NCBI GenBank assembly: GCA_944384985.1
Contig: CALWVM010000011.1
Location: forward strand, 1-64,000
Length of the DNA stretch: 64,000 bases
Reading direction: 5' to 3'
Source of the DNA: an uncultured Clostridia bacterium
Lineage (GTDB): Bacteria; Bacillota; Clostridia; Oscillospirales; Acutalibacteraceae
Every line of letters begins with the position of its first letter. Position 1 is the stretch's first letter. This document shows positions 43,940 through 52,963 of this stretch, one piece after another. The notes beneath the pieces were generated by a model. The model saw only the letters and a list, made by a program, of their open reading frames with translations. It did no database searches and was not told the origin of the DNA. A program made the translations under genes and the position numbers.

Positions 43940-44634
43940 GGATTCTCCTTCTCTTCTTTCTCCGATTTTCGTATGAATAAAAGCGCAAACGCTATGATAA
44001 GCAGCAGCACGCTCATGAGGATCGCATATTGCCCGGCCGCTTGCACCAGGAAATTCCCGCATACCGCGCCGAGCGCAAACACGACGATAACGCCATAGTA
44101 AAGCCCAGCGCGTTTCAAAAGTTCGCGGTCTTTCAAGTGCACTGCACTGCAAAGATACCCTGTTGCCGTGCGCAAGTTGCCGACGCACATGGTCGTAGCC
44201 AGCGCGTTGCCGCGAATCTTTTGAAAGCTCTGCATCTGGATGCCGCACGCAAGCGACACCATACAGTTCGCGGGGAGATTGTACGCCGTCGGGATAAACG
44301 CTACGGCAAGCAATATGACAATCTGCGAAAGCAGCATTCCCTGCCGCCAGTGGAATCTCGCCTGCCCGAAGCGCAGCCGCACCCACTGCGCCGAAAGCAC
44401 GCCGAACGTAAACGATAAGATCGGCAGCAGATAGTGCACAGCCGTGGCGGCGCTCCCCTCGAACAGGGAAATGGCGAACAAAATGATGTTGCCCGTCTGG
44501 GCATTTGCAAAGACGTGATCGCGCAAAACATAGGTGTACGCATCCATCAGCCCGCCCGAAAACGCGAGCAGCAGTCCCACAGCGAGGGATTCCGACATCT
44601 GGCGGGGCATTTTCTCCCGCTTATGCGTGCGCAT
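43936..44634 (-). CDS. DUF1275 (YoaK-type) membrane protein inside the arginine operon
   Basis: 232 residues with six or seven helices. LLLAFSGGLMDAYTYVLRDH (about 16-35), FANAQTGNIILF and TTMCVGNLRTATGYL are the conserved DUF1275/YoaK segments. The biochemical role of the family is not established; its repeats suggest a transporter-like fold. It starts two bases after the argC stop and overlaps the argJ start by four bases, so it is translated with arginine enzymes. ATG 44634 follows the argC coding end; the extension to 44664 overlaps argC and is unlikely. Confidence 0.88.
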   Translation of the reverse strand: MRTHKREKMPRQMSESLAVGLLLAFSGGLMDAYTYVLRDHVFANAQTGNIILFAISLFEGSAATAVHYLLPILSFTFGVLSAQWVRLRFGQARFHWRQGMLLSQIVILLAVAFIPTAYNLPANCMVSLACGIQMQSFQKIRGNALATTMCVGNLRTATGYLCSAVHLKDRELLKRAGLYYGVIVVFALGAVCGNFLVQAAGQYAILMSVLLLIIAFALLFIRKSEKEEKENP

Positions 44635-44635
44635 G

Positions 44636-45568
44636 TTACAGCTCCAGACCGTATTCGGGGGCAAGACCCATTTTCAGGTTCATGCACTCGAGCGCCGCGC
44701 CCGAAGCGCCTTTGCCGAGGTTATCGTACCGCGCGACAAGCAAAATGCGTTCGCGGTTGCCGAGCACCGAAATTTCCATGCGGTCAAGCCCCTCAAGCGC
44801 CGAAGCCGAAAGGAAACCCGCTTCGTCGGGCGCTTCTTTATAGGAGACAATGGCCGTATGGTAAAGCGATTTATAAAGCGTGCGAATGTCGTCCGCCGTT
44901 TTGCCGTCCTGCAAATCCTTTGCAAAAATCGGCACGGTCACGAGCATCCCGCTGAAATAGTCGCAGATGTACGGGCAGAAAATCGGCGTAGCCGCAAGCC
45001 CGGAAATGATGCGCATTTCCTTTAAGTGCTTGTGCTCTTGGGTCAGCGCATATTCACGCGGCGCGTCCAAAAGCGAGTCGCGTTCGGCCGCTTCGTACTG
45101 CGCGATACCCTTTTTCCCCGCGCCGCTGTACCCGGACATGGCGTGGCAGGTAAAGCCAAAGTCGGCAGGGATAAAGCCCGCGTCCACAAGGGGCTTTACG
45201 AGCGCGATAAAGCCGCTCGCATAGCAGCCCGGCACGGCGATGCGGTTAGAGGAAAGCAGCTTGCTTTTCAGCTCCTTCGACAGTTCCGGGAAGCCGTAGC
45301 TCCAAGTATCCTCGGTGCGGTGGGCGGTGGAGGTGTCAAGCACAATGGTTTTGTCATTTTCCAGAAGCCCGACCGCTTCGCGCGCCGCAGCATCCGGCAG
45401 GCACAAAAACGCGATGTCCGCAGCGTTTAACGCCTCTTTCCGCGCCGAAACGTCCTTGCGGCGTTCTTCGGGCAGGGTGATCAGTGTAATATCGGTGCGC
45501 GCTTGGAGACGGTCAAAGATTTTTAAGCCCGTCGTGCCCTGCGCACCGTCGATGAATACGTTGGTCAT
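44636..45568 (-). CDS. argC: N-acetyl-gamma-glutamyl-phosphate reductase, short (type 2) form
   Basis: 310 residues. NADP motif FIDGAQGTTGLKIFDRL at the N-terminus, catalytic Cys in IAVPGCYASGFIALV (about 110-117) and HAMSGYSGAGKKGI (about 142). The length and GAQGTTG motif match the shorter ArgC type. It reduces acetylglutamyl phosphate to the semialdehyde. It lies between the transglutaminase-like gene and DUF1275. Confidence 0.93.
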   Translation of the reverse strand: MTNVFIDGAQGTTGLKIFDRLQARTDITLITLPEERRKDVSARKEALNAADIAFLCLPDAAAREAVGLLENDKTIVLDTSTAHRTEDTWSYGFPELSKELKSKLLSSNRIAVPGCYASGFIALVKPLVDAGFIPADFGFTCHAMSGYSGAGKKGIAQYEAAERDSLLDAPREYALTQEHKHLKEMRIISGLAATPIFCPYICDYFSGMLVTVPIFAKDLQDGKTADDIRTLYKSLYHTAIVSYKEAPDEAGFLSASALEGLDRMEISVLGNRERILLVARYDNLGKGASGAALECMNLKMGLAPEYGLEL

Positions 45569-45588
45569 AGAATTTGTCTCACTTTATA

Positions 45589-46374
45589 TTAAAGTATCCA
45601 TTCCGGCAGTTTTGCCTTAAATTCCTTTTTGCTGTTCCAGTCGTTTTTCTTGTACCCGCGGCGGTCCATGGAATTGTCCTGCCAGGTAGTAAGATTCGTT
45701 AAATTCTGCTTTACGAAAGCAAGCAGATACACCTCTCGGCATTTGTCCGTGCGATTGAATGTGTACCCTTCTAAAACGGGTTCGCCGCCAGTCAAAAACA
45801 GGTCTCGAAGTGTCCACGCGTTCAACGGTTCGCCCTCTTTTGAAAACCAACAGTTAAAGGAGGGATCAAACAGCGCCCACTGCTTTTGCTCGCGCAGGAA
45901 TACATGCACGGTAAAATGGCAGCCGCCGCCCTGACCGTTGAGCATACAAACAAGATATGCATATAACCCCAGCGCCAAAAGGCAGTCCGTAAGCACGATC
46001 GCCTTTTCACGGCAGTTGATCGCATGGGAAAAGTCCTGATCGTAGGCGAAGTCCAAAATTTCCAGGCTGTTGTCCGCTTTCCACGTTGCCGATGCACCGC
46101 TGTAAAACGTGTGGGCGGTCATCCACTGCATCACGCGAACCGTCTTTTCAAAATCGCTGCCCGAACCTGCTACGGTCGGCAGATCATATTTTTCCGAAAG
46201 CTGCGTGTATATCGGAAGCTGCTCGAAAATCTTTTTGGAGGTCGTTTCAGGCAAGTCATCCGTAGAACCGACGGTCAGCGGCGGTAATACATGCAAGTCC
46301 ATTTCCTCCACAAAGCGCAGGTAGTTGTCCCACTTTTGCAGCTTGCGAATTAAAACAAATTTCGGAAGTTTCAT
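45589..46374 (-). CDS. Transglutaminase-like superfamily protein
   Basis: 261 residues, no signal peptide, so cytoplasmic. The triad of a transglutaminase-like fold is visible: Cys in HAINCREKAIVLTDCL (about 118), His in CHFTVHVFL (about 153) and Asp in WALFDPSFN (about 168). Upstream, VRVMQWMTAHTFYSG is the usual helix. Function may be protease- or amidase-like. It is flanked by argH and argC on the same strand with gaps of 48 and 20 bases, so it is probably co-transcribed. I know of no defined role for such a protein in arginine synthesis. Confidence 0.75.
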   Translation of the reverse strand: MKLPKFVLIRKLQKWDNYLRFVEEMDLHVLPPLTVGSTDDLPETTSKKIFEQLPIYTQLSEKYDLPTVAGSGSDFEKTVRVMQWMTAHTFYSGASATWKADNSLEILDFAYDQDFSHAINCREKAIVLTDCLLALGLYAYLVCMLNGQGGGCHFTVHVFLREQKQWALFDPSFNCWFSKEGEPLNAWTLRDLFLTGGEPVLEGYTFNRTDKCREVYLLAFVKQNLTNLTTWQDNSMDRRGYKKNDWNSKKEFKAKLPEWIL

Positions 46375-46422
46375 TTTTTCTCCCTAACGCAAAGCATCGT
46401 AGATAACGAAAAAGTCGTTGCT

Positions 46423-47796
46423 TTATAGGTTTAATGCCCGCACACGCTCCACTTCCGCGCGCACATTCTGCGGCGCAGGGCCGCCAAGAGACGTCCGCCC
46501 CTGCACGCATTTGTCGAGGTTGATCGCATCATATACGCCCTCGTCAAACAGGTCGCACACCGCCTTGTATTCGTCGAGCGGCAGGGTTTCAAGCGTCAGC
46601 CCCTCTTTAATACACTTCGCGACAAGCTCGCCCGTCGCCTTGTACGCGTCGCGGAACGGCAGGCCCTTACCGACCAAGTAATCCGCGCAGTCGGTAGCGT
46701 TGATGAAGCCGCCCGCCGCCGCCTTGCGCATATTTTCGGGGAGCGCCGTCATGGTGTCGAGCATCGGAATAAACGCGGTCAGACACATCTTAACGGTGTC
46801 GAACGCGTCGAAGATCGCTTCCTTGTCCTCCTGCATATCCTTGTTGTACGCGAGCGGCAGGCCCTTCATCATCGTAAGAAGCGTTACAAGATCGCCGAAC
46901 ACGCGCCCGGATTTGCCGCGGATGAGCTCGGTGATGTCGGGATTCTTTTTCTGCGGCATGATGGACGAGCCGGTGGAAAACGCATCATCGAGTTCGACGA
47001 ACTTGAATTCCCACGAGCACCACAGCACGATCTCTTCCGAGAAGCGGGAGAGGTGCACCATCAAAATGGAAAGCGCCGATGCCAGCTCCATGCAGAAATC
47101 GCGGTCGGAAACGGCGTCGAGCGAGTTGTGCATCACGCCTGAGAATCCGAGGTCGCGCGCCGTTTTTTCACGGTCGGTATTGTAGGTCGTGCCCGCCAGC
47201 GCGCACGCGCCCAAGGGCGACTGGTTCATGCGCTTAGCGGCGTCTTGCAGTCTCGCTTTGTCGCGCAGCAGCATTTCGGCATACGCGAGCAGATGGTGCC
47301 CGAACGTGATGGGCTGGGCGCGCTGGAGATGCGTATAGCCCGGCATCACCGCGTCAGCATACTGCTCAGCTTTGTTGCAGAGCACGTTTACAAGTTCCGT
47401 AAGCTGCTTGTACAGCGCATCGCATTCTTTGCGGAGATACAGCCGAATATCCAGCGCAACCTGGTCGTTGCGGCTGCGCGCGGTGTGCAACCGTTTGCCC
47501 GCCGCCCCGACGCGCGCGGTCAGTTCCCCTTCCACAAAGGTGTGGATGTCCTCGGCGTTGGGGTCAATCTCCAGTGTGCCGTTTTCGATTTCGCTTCGAA
47601 TCGCCGTCAGTCCCTCGACGATGGCTTTCAAGTCCTCTGCCGACAGAATCCCCTGCGCGCAGAGCATCGTCGCGTGCGCAATGCTGCCGTCGATATCCTC
47701 GCGGAACATGCGGCTGTCAAATTTAATGGAAGAATTGAAGTCGTTGGTCTTGGGGTCGAGCGCCTTTTGAAAGCGCCCCTGCCAAAGCTGCTGCAT
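46423..47796 (-). CDS. argH: Argininosuccinate lyase
   Basis: 457 residues. LWQGRFQKALDPKTNDF at the start, HTARSRNDQVALD (about 106), GYTHLQRAQPITFGHHL with the catalytic His, and the fumarase-family signature GSSIMPQKKNPD (about 277). It splits argininosuccinate to arginine and fumarate. ATG 47796 has AGGAGA eight bases upstream; the open frame to 47832 lies in the argG-argH gap. Confidence 0.96.
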   Translation of the reverse strand: MQQLWQGRFQKALDPKTNDFNSSIKFDSRMFREDIDGSIAHATMLCAQGILSAEDLKAIVEGLTAIRSEIENGTLEIDPNAEDIHTFVEGELTARVGAAGKRLHTARSRNDQVALDIRLYLRKECDALYKQLTELVNVLCNKAEQYADAVMPGYTHLQRAQPITFGHHLLAYAEMLLRDKARLQDAAKRMNQSPLGACALAGTTYNTDREKTARDLGFSGVMHNSLDAVSDRDFCMELASALSILMVHLSRFSEEIVLWCSWEFKFVELDDAFSTGSSIMPQKKNPDITELIRGKSGRVFGDLVTLLTMMKGLPLAYNKDMQEDKEAIFDAFDTVKMCLTAFIPMLDTMTALPENMRKAAAGGFINATDCADYLVGKGLPFRDAYKATGELVAKCIKEGLTLETLPLDEYKAVCDLFDEGVYDAINLDKCVQGRTSLGGPAPQNVRAEVERVRALNL

Positions 47797-47896
47797 ATGC
47801 GGTCTCTCCTGTTTATCCCTTGCAATGCACAAACGACAAAGAGCGGAAAACGCCCTTTGCCGCGTGCATTTTGATTTTTTATGCCTTGTGCAGAGG

Positions 47897-49129
<1,233 letters not shown>

Positions 49130-49170
49130 ATTATGTTCCTCCGAACTGCGGTAGAAATGATTACCATGAG

Positions 49171-49198
49171 ATTATACACCATTTCCCGTTAAAATCAA
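49171..49198 (-). promoter_or_regulatory. Promoter of the arginine operon
   Basis: TTGATT (49198-49193) and TATAAT (49176-49171), 16-base spacer, minus strand. Start near 49164, about 35 bases before the argG ATG. It should serve all genes from argG to the methyltransferase. Confidence 0.8.
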
Positions 49199-49300
49199 GG
49201 GGTGCGCGCGTTTTTATTCGGGATTTTTGCATATTTATTGGATTTGACGGAATAAATATACAAAATTCCGCTGATTTTATGCATATTTTTGATTGCTATA

Positions 49301-49314
49301 TGAATATTCATGCA
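49301..49314. promoter_or_regulatory. ARG box (ArgR/AhrC operator)
   Basis: TGAATATTCATGCA matches the ARG-box consensus TGNAT-WWWW-ATNCA at 13 of 14 positions. Further TGCAT half-sites lie nearer the promoter at about 49228 and 49280. The cluster of half-sites in an A+T-rich upstream region fits hexameric ArgR binding about 100 bases from the promoter. The regulator gene is not in the window. Confidence 0.65.
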
Positions 49315-49375
49315 TCTTTATATAACATATTTCTTTTTCTTACTTCGCACAAACGTATACCTTATCTTGTTACAT

Positions 49376-49708
49376 CTAAACGCCCTGTTTTTGAAACAGG
49401 ATTTCCATAATCTCCAAAATGACCTGCCGATTCACAGCATTTAACTTTTGATATTTTTCAACGACTTCGTCCTGCAAATAAACGGTATGCGTTTCGCTGA
49501 CGCCGGTCACAAAAAAGGCTATGTCGCTGTCTACCTGCTGTGCGATTGCCGCAAGCATTTCCAAATTGATTTTCGTTACGCCGCGTTCCATTTGGCTGAC
49601 ATACCCAACCGTGACCGAAAGCGCCTCGGCAAGCTGTTCCTGCGTCATGCCGCGTGCTTTTCTCCGTTCCTTGATGCGCCCGCCGATCAGTTTATAATCC
49701 ACATGCAT
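49376..49708 (-). CDS. XRE-family transcriptional regulator
   Basis: 110 residues. N-terminal Cro/C1 helix-turn-helix: GGRIKERRKARGMTQEQLAE (about 9-28), VTVGYVSQMERGVTKINLE (about 33-51). The C-terminal 45 residues (DEVVEKYQKLNAVNRQVILE) look like a short dimerisation helix. ATG 49708 has GAGGTGA five bases upstream; the open frame to 49837 would cross the operator palindrome. It is divergent from the zinc-ribbon protein and probably controls one or both genes through the 28-bp palindrome. Confidence 0.88.
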   Translation of the reverse strand: MHVDYKLIGGRIKERRKARGMTQEQLAEALSVTVGYVSQMERGVTKINLEMLAAIAQQVDSDIAFFVTGVSETHTVYLQDEVVEKYQKLNAVNRQVILEIMEILFQKQGV

Positions 49709-49758
49709 TGCTATCACCTCGTTCTTATTTTGAGAGTAATAGCTGTGAATATGAAGAT

Positions 49759-49786
49759 AATTATAACTATAATTATAGTTATAATT
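49759..49786. promoter_or_regulatory. 28-bp perfect palindrome between divergent genes
   Basis: Positions 49759-49772 and 49773-49786 are exact reverse complements, made only of A and T apart from one C and one G. It abuts the -35 box of the zinc-ribbon gene promoter (49788) and contains TATAAT-like strings for the minus-strand regulator gene. It is the obvious operator for the adjacent XRE protein. Confidence 0.75.
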
Positions 49787-49787
49787 G

Positions 49788-49816
49788 TTGACTTTTAGCA
49801 AATTATCCGCTAATAT
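49788..49816 (+). promoter_or_regulatory. Promoter of the zinc-ribbon membrane protein gene
   Basis: TTGACT (49788-49793) and TAATAT (49811-49816), 17-base spacer. The -35 lies one base after the end of the palindrome. Confidence 0.75.
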
Positions 49817-49839
49817 GACAGTGAAAGGGGTGTACACCT

Positions 49840-50748
49840 ATGTTTTGTAAAAATTGTGGAGCGCAGCTCCCGGAGAACGCAGCTTTTTGCAGCCGGTGCG
49901 GTGCGTCGGCGAGCGAGGCTACCGTATCGGAAAGTCCTTCGCCTGCTCAACCGGTCTTTATGCCCCAACAGGCACCGCAGCCGCCGAAGAAAAATGCATG
50001 CGTAACGGCTGGGCTGGTTCTTTCCATTTTATCCGTACTGACCTTTTTTGCAGGGCCGTTCAACCTTCTGCTGTACGCCGCCATCGTTTGCACGATCATC
50101 GGGCTCGTGCAAACGAAAAAGCGCGGCGGCAAAAAGGGCAAGTCAATCGCCTCCCTGTGCTTGATCGGCGTTGCCATTCTGGCGTTCATTCTCTTCCTTT
50201 TCATACCTGATACGGATGGATCGAGCACAACCTCGTCACAGGAAGGAACGACCCAACCGCCGGTCGAAACAACCGTACCGCTTCCAGAGCCGGACGAAGA
50301 CTCTTTCTCAATCTATGATAGCGAAATAAAATGGAACATGACAATGGACGAAGTCGCAGCGATCGTTGCAAACGGCAGTAACACCTATGAACGCGGCAAC
50401 GATTACATTCGCTGTACCTCGCTGACTATGGATTGGATGGCAGGAAGTAGTTCGAGCGGCGATTTGGATTATATGTATTTTGGTGTTTCCAAGGCATATA
50501 TTTTTGATGAAAGCGGAAAGTTGGAGCACATCGAATATATCTTCCAACAAAAGCAGACGATAGAAGGCATGGACTATACGATTCTCGGGGGTTGGCTTCT
50601 GGGCGACTATGGCTTAGATTCCGAACAATATCTCAATATGCAGCAGAAGAGTGATGGGGAGTTTGAAACACAAGTCTCAACAGATGCGGAAACATTGTTT
50701 ATAACGACTTATAAAAATACTGTCGTCATTGGGATCTGGCGCAAATAA
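49840..50748 (+). CDS. Zinc-ribbon membrane protein (DUF4190-like)
   Basis: 302 residues. A zinc ribbon at the N-terminus (MFCKNCGAQLPENAAFCSRC) is followed by a Pro/Gln-rich linker, two transmembrane helices (about 52-82 and 100-122) with the TKKRGGKKGKSIAS turn of DUF4190-type proteins, and an extracytoplasmic domain of about 175 residues with no recognised fold. The zinc ribbon faces the cytoplasm. It may be a sensor or envelope-stress protein. Start and ribosome site (AAAGGGG) are clear. Confidence 0.8.
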   Translation: MFCKNCGAQLPENAAFCSRCGASASEATVSESPSPAQPVFMPQQAPQPPKKNACVTAGLVLSILSVLTFFAGPFNLLLYAAIVCTIIGLVQTKKRGGKKGKSIASLCLIGVAILAFILFLFIPDTDGSSTTSSQEGTTQPPVETTVPLPEPDEDSFSIYDSEIKWNMTMDEVAAIVANGSNTYERGNDYIRCTSLTMDWMAGSSSSGDLDYMYFGVSKAYIFDESGKLEHIEYIFQQKQTIEGMDYTILGGWLLGDYGLDSEQYLNMQQKSDGEFETQVSTDAETLFITTYKNTVVIGIWRK

Positions 50749-50770
50749 TAAAAAAAATATAAATAAAACG

Positions 50771-50802
50771 AAAAGAGGACCGCCTATTAGCAGTCCTCTT
50801 TT
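50771..50802. terminator. Bidirectional terminator
   Basis: AAAAGAGGAC (50771-50780) and GTCCTCTTTT (50793-50802), 12-base loop. It ends the zinc-ribbon gene on the plus strand and the rpsF-ssb-rpsR operon on the minus strand. Confidence 0.9.
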
Positions 50803-50818
50803 TGCTTTTGCGTCTCGC

Positions 50819-51058
50819 TTAGTCCGCCGTATAGGGCAGGATCGCGATTGCTCTGGCGCGCTTGATCGCGGTGGTCAGCTCACGCTGATGCTTCGCGCAG
50901 GTGCCCGTCACGCGGCGGGGCAGGATCTTTGCACGCTCCGAAGTGTAGCGGCGCAGCTTTGCCGCGTCCTTGTAATCGATCTTTTCGACCTTCTCGACAC
51001 AGAAAGAGCAGACTTTTCTGCGCTTTCTGCCGCGGCCGCCTTGTCTATCATAAGCCAT
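50819..51058 (-). CDS. rpsR: Ribosomal protein S18
   Basis: 79 residues. The conserved core is [35 protein letters not shown] and [20 protein letters not shown]. Cys residues at about 18, 21 and 56 suggest the zinc-binding type. Third gene of rpsF-ssb-rpsR, a conserved bacterial order. Confidence 0.97.
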   Translation of the reverse strand: MAYDRQGGRGRKRRKVCSFCVEKVEKIDYKDAAKLRRYTSERAKILPRRVTGTCAKHQRELTTAIKRARAIAILPYTAD

Positions 51059-51091
51059 GATGGAATCCTCCTTCTTTGAAGTTCGGCAGGC

Positions 51092-51562
51092 TTAAAACGG
51101 AAGCCCGTCATCGTCATCCGCGCCCGCAAAGGGGAACGCGTCATCGTCATTCGTCGGCAGGACCGAGAAGCCCTCGGTGTTGCCGCTCTGGTATGCAGGT
51201 GCGGGGCGCGCCGCAGCAGGCGCTGCGCCTGTACCGGTCTCCGCCTTGCTGCCGCAGAACGAGACGTTGTCCGCAACGATCTCCACGGCGGTGCGCTTAT
51301 TCCCATTGCGGTCCTCATAATTGCGGGTCTGGATGGAACCCTGCACCGCGATCATGGAACCTTTGTGGAAATAACGCGACACGAATTCGGCGGTCTGCCG
51401 CCACGCAACCACATTGATAAAATCGGTCTGTTTGTCTTCGCCCTGGCGCTGATAGCGTCTGTCCACGGCGACGGTAAAGCTCGTGACCGAGATCCCGCTG
51501 TTCGTTGTGCGAAGCTCGGGATCTGCTGTGAGCCTGCCCATGATAACTGCGCAATTCAACAT
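51092..51562 (-). CDS. ssb: Single-stranded DNA-binding protein
   Basis: 156 residues. OB-fold from 1 to about 105 (MLNCAVIMGRLTADPELRTT at the start, TDFINVVAWRQTAEFVSRYF), a Gly/Ala/Pro-rich linker, and the acidic tip DDDDGLPF, which recruits repair and replication partners. It is essential in replication and should be steadily expressed from the rpsF promoter. LexA control was not seen here. Confidence 0.97.
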   Translation of the reverse strand: MLNCAVIMGRLTADPELRTTNSGISVTSFTVAVDRRYQRQGEDKQTDFINVVAWRQTAEFVSRYFHKGSMIAVQGSIQTRNYEDRNGNKRTAVEIVADNVSFCGSKAETGTGAAPAAARPAPAYQSGNTEGFSVLPTNDDDAFPFAGADDDDGLPF

Positions 51563-51578
51563 GCTGATTTCCTCCGCT

Positions 51579-51857
51579 TCAGTTCTTCACAACAAGCGAA
51601 CGCAGCACGCCGTCGGTGATACCGGCAATGCGCTCGAACTCCGCCGGGAATGCGGGTTCGCAGTCAAAATTGAAGACGACGTAGTAGCCCTCGGCTTCGT
51701 CGTTGATCTCATAGGCGAGACGGCGCTTGCCCCATTCGTCAACGCTTTCGAGAGTGCCGTTCGCTTCAATGAGCGCCTTGAACTTTTCAACAAGGCCCTG
51801 TGTGGCTTCTTCGGTCCCCGCAGCGGAGAACACGACCACAGCTTCATACTTCGACAT
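51579..51857 (-). CDS. rpsF: Ribosomal protein S6
   Basis: 92 residues. YEAVVVFSAAGTEEA at the start, WGKRRLAYEINDEAEGYYVV in the middle and an FERIAGITDGVLRSLVV end are typical of S6. First gene of the operon. In the 30S subunit it pairs with S18, encoded by the third gene. Confidence 0.97.
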   Translation of the reverse strand: MSKYEAVVVFSAAGTEEATQGLVEKFKALIEANGTLESVDEWGKRRLAYEINDEAEGYYVVFNFDCEPAFPAEFERIAGITDGVLRSLVVKN

Positions 51858-51952
51858 TCTTTTGCACCTCCTTATGGACTTTCGCCCGCGAGCGATTTCG
51901 ATTTTCCCGCGGGAAGGAGCCGTAAAACGTTTTTCTTTTACAGCGGTTTTTT

Positions 51953-51981
51953 ATTTTAACAGACAAATCCCGCCGCGTCAA
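51953..51981 (-). promoter_or_regulatory. Promoter of rpsF-ssb-rpsR
   Basis: TTGACG (51981-51976) and TAAAAT (51958-51953), 17-base spacer, minus strand. The leader to the rpsF start is about 90 bases and might hold the S6:S18 autoregulatory fold known in other bacteria; I could not confirm one by eye. Confidence 0.8.
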
Positions 51982-52037
51982 GCCTTTTTGGGGATTTTCT
52001 GCCTTTTTGCGCCGGATTGGCAAGGCGCCAGACACTC

Positions 52038-52253
52038 TTATTTTGCGCGTTCCGGATTGTCCGTCTGCCCGAGCAGATAATCAATGGAAACGTGATAAAA
52101 CGCGGAAAGGCGGATGAGCACTTCCGTCGGGATATCGCGCTTGCCCGTTTCATACAGCGAATAACACACCTGTGAGCAGTTCAGCAGCGCCGCAATGTCC
52201 TTTTGCAAAAGATCCGCATCCTCACGCAAATTCCTAAGCCGTTCATACGCCAC
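52038..52253 (-). CDS. Small XRE-family repressor-like protein
   Basis: 71 residues, essentially a lone helix-turn-helix: YERLRNLREDADLLQKDIAA, LLNCSQVCYSLYETGKRDIP, then LIRLSAFYHVSIDYLLGQTD. GTG 52253 with GAGGTG seven bases upstream is the best start; ATGs further up (52274, 52289) lack a site. It reads away from a region with two TATAACAA-type inverted repeats and a strong plus-strand promoter, so it probably represses its own gene and that promoter at the left edge of the A+T-rich island. Confidence 0.85.
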   Translation of the reverse strand: MAYERLRNLREDADLLQKDIAALLNCSQVCYSLYETGKRDIPTEVLIRLSAFYHVSIDYLLGQTDNPERAK

Positions 52254-52298
52254 AAAAATGCACCTCGTATGCATTATGGCATAAAACAATTTGATATA

Positions 52299-52327
52299 TT
52301 GACAGATAAAACAAATTGTTATATACT
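52299..52327 (+). promoter_or_regulatory. Strong promoter reading into the A+T-rich island
   Basis: Perfect TTGACA (52299-52304), 17-base spacer, TATACT (52322-52327). The first downstream gene is the truncated BspA-type protein at 52564. An inverted repeat overlaps the spacer and another overlaps the start site, so it is likely repressed by the divergent XRE protein. Confidence 0.7.
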
Positions 52328-52351
52328 TGAATGTATAACAAAATGTTATAC
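52304..52351. promoter_or_regulatory. Paired operator-like inverted repeats
   Basis: Site A (about 52304-52322) reads TATAACAATTTGTTTTAT on the minus strand. Site B (52333-52351) is the perfect inverted repeat GTATAAC-AAAAT-GTTATAC. Both fit TATAACAAWWTGTTWTA. Their spacing around the plus-strand -10 and start site suits repression by the adjacent XRE protein. Confidence 0.6.
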
Positions 52352-52400
52352 GACTTGTAGATGTGTTTGCTCTGCTTTTTTCTCTAAGCGAAGTTACCGC

Positions 52401-52436
52401 ACATCTAACATCTAATATCTAATGTCTAACATCTGA
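52401..52436. repeat. Tandem ATCTAAC-type microrepeat, copy 2
   Basis: Units of the form ACATCTA/ATATCTA/ATGTCTA repeated over 36 bases. A related tract is at 35812-35844. It lies in non-coding DNA between the XRE promoter region and the BspA fragment. The bases 52437-52529 that follow are G+C-rich and show no gene, and a small TGCGATG-TTT-CATCGCA hairpin sits at 52530-52546. Confidence 0.55.
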
Positions 52437-52563
52437 TTGGGGGTTTCCCCTCGGCTGGCGGCAAGGCTCACTCGGTGCAAGGGCTTTGCCGCAGGGCGTG
52501 CGGAGCTTAACAATATACGCCTAAAATGATGCGATGTTTCATCGCAAAGAAGGGAACGAGGCA

Positions 52564-52890
52564 ATGAAAAAGCGACTCTTTTCGGCGCGCATGGTGCTGG
52601 CTGCGCTGCCGCTGGCGGGCTCTGCTACCGAACTTGTCATCCCGTCAGAGTTAGATGGGTATACGGTAACGGGGATTGGAGATTACACGTTTAACAATTG
52701 TGTTTCACTTACTAATATTATAATTCCTAATAGTGTTACACATATGGGAAATTCTGCATTCCGCGCTTGTATCGCCCTTAAAAATATCCGCATTTCAAGT
52801 ACTGTGAAAAGCATTTCCACTAATGCTTTTAGAGACTGTACCAGTCTTATCAATGTCATCATGCCGGAAGGCTTACAAACAATTGGCTGA
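52564..52890 (+). pseudogene. Truncated BspA-type leucine-rich repeat protein
   Basis: 108 residues. The first 24 look like an export signal (MKKRLFSARMVLAALPLAGS), followed at once by LVIPSELDGYTVTGIGDYTF and three to four LRR-5 units (SLTNIIIPNSVTHMGNSAF, ALKNIRISSTVKSISTNAF, SLINVIMPEGLQTIG). The frame then stops mid-repeat at 52888. Family members are usually several hundred residues, so this is a remnant. The signal region is G+C-rich and the repeats A+T-rich, as though the inner part was deleted or joined by recombination. Without a C-terminal anchor it is unlikely to work as a surface protein. Confidence 0.7.
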
Positions 52891-52963
52891 CATTTTAAAA
52901 AATAAATAAAAGATATATAGTCTATTACTATATGTTTTCTTTGAAGAAAGAGGTGTGTTCTAA

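Noticed and set aside
42710-44386. 558-residue extended reading of argJ
   Set aside because: The first 149 codons overlap the DUF1275 gene in another frame; ArgJ homology starts at ATG 43939 with a good ribosome site.
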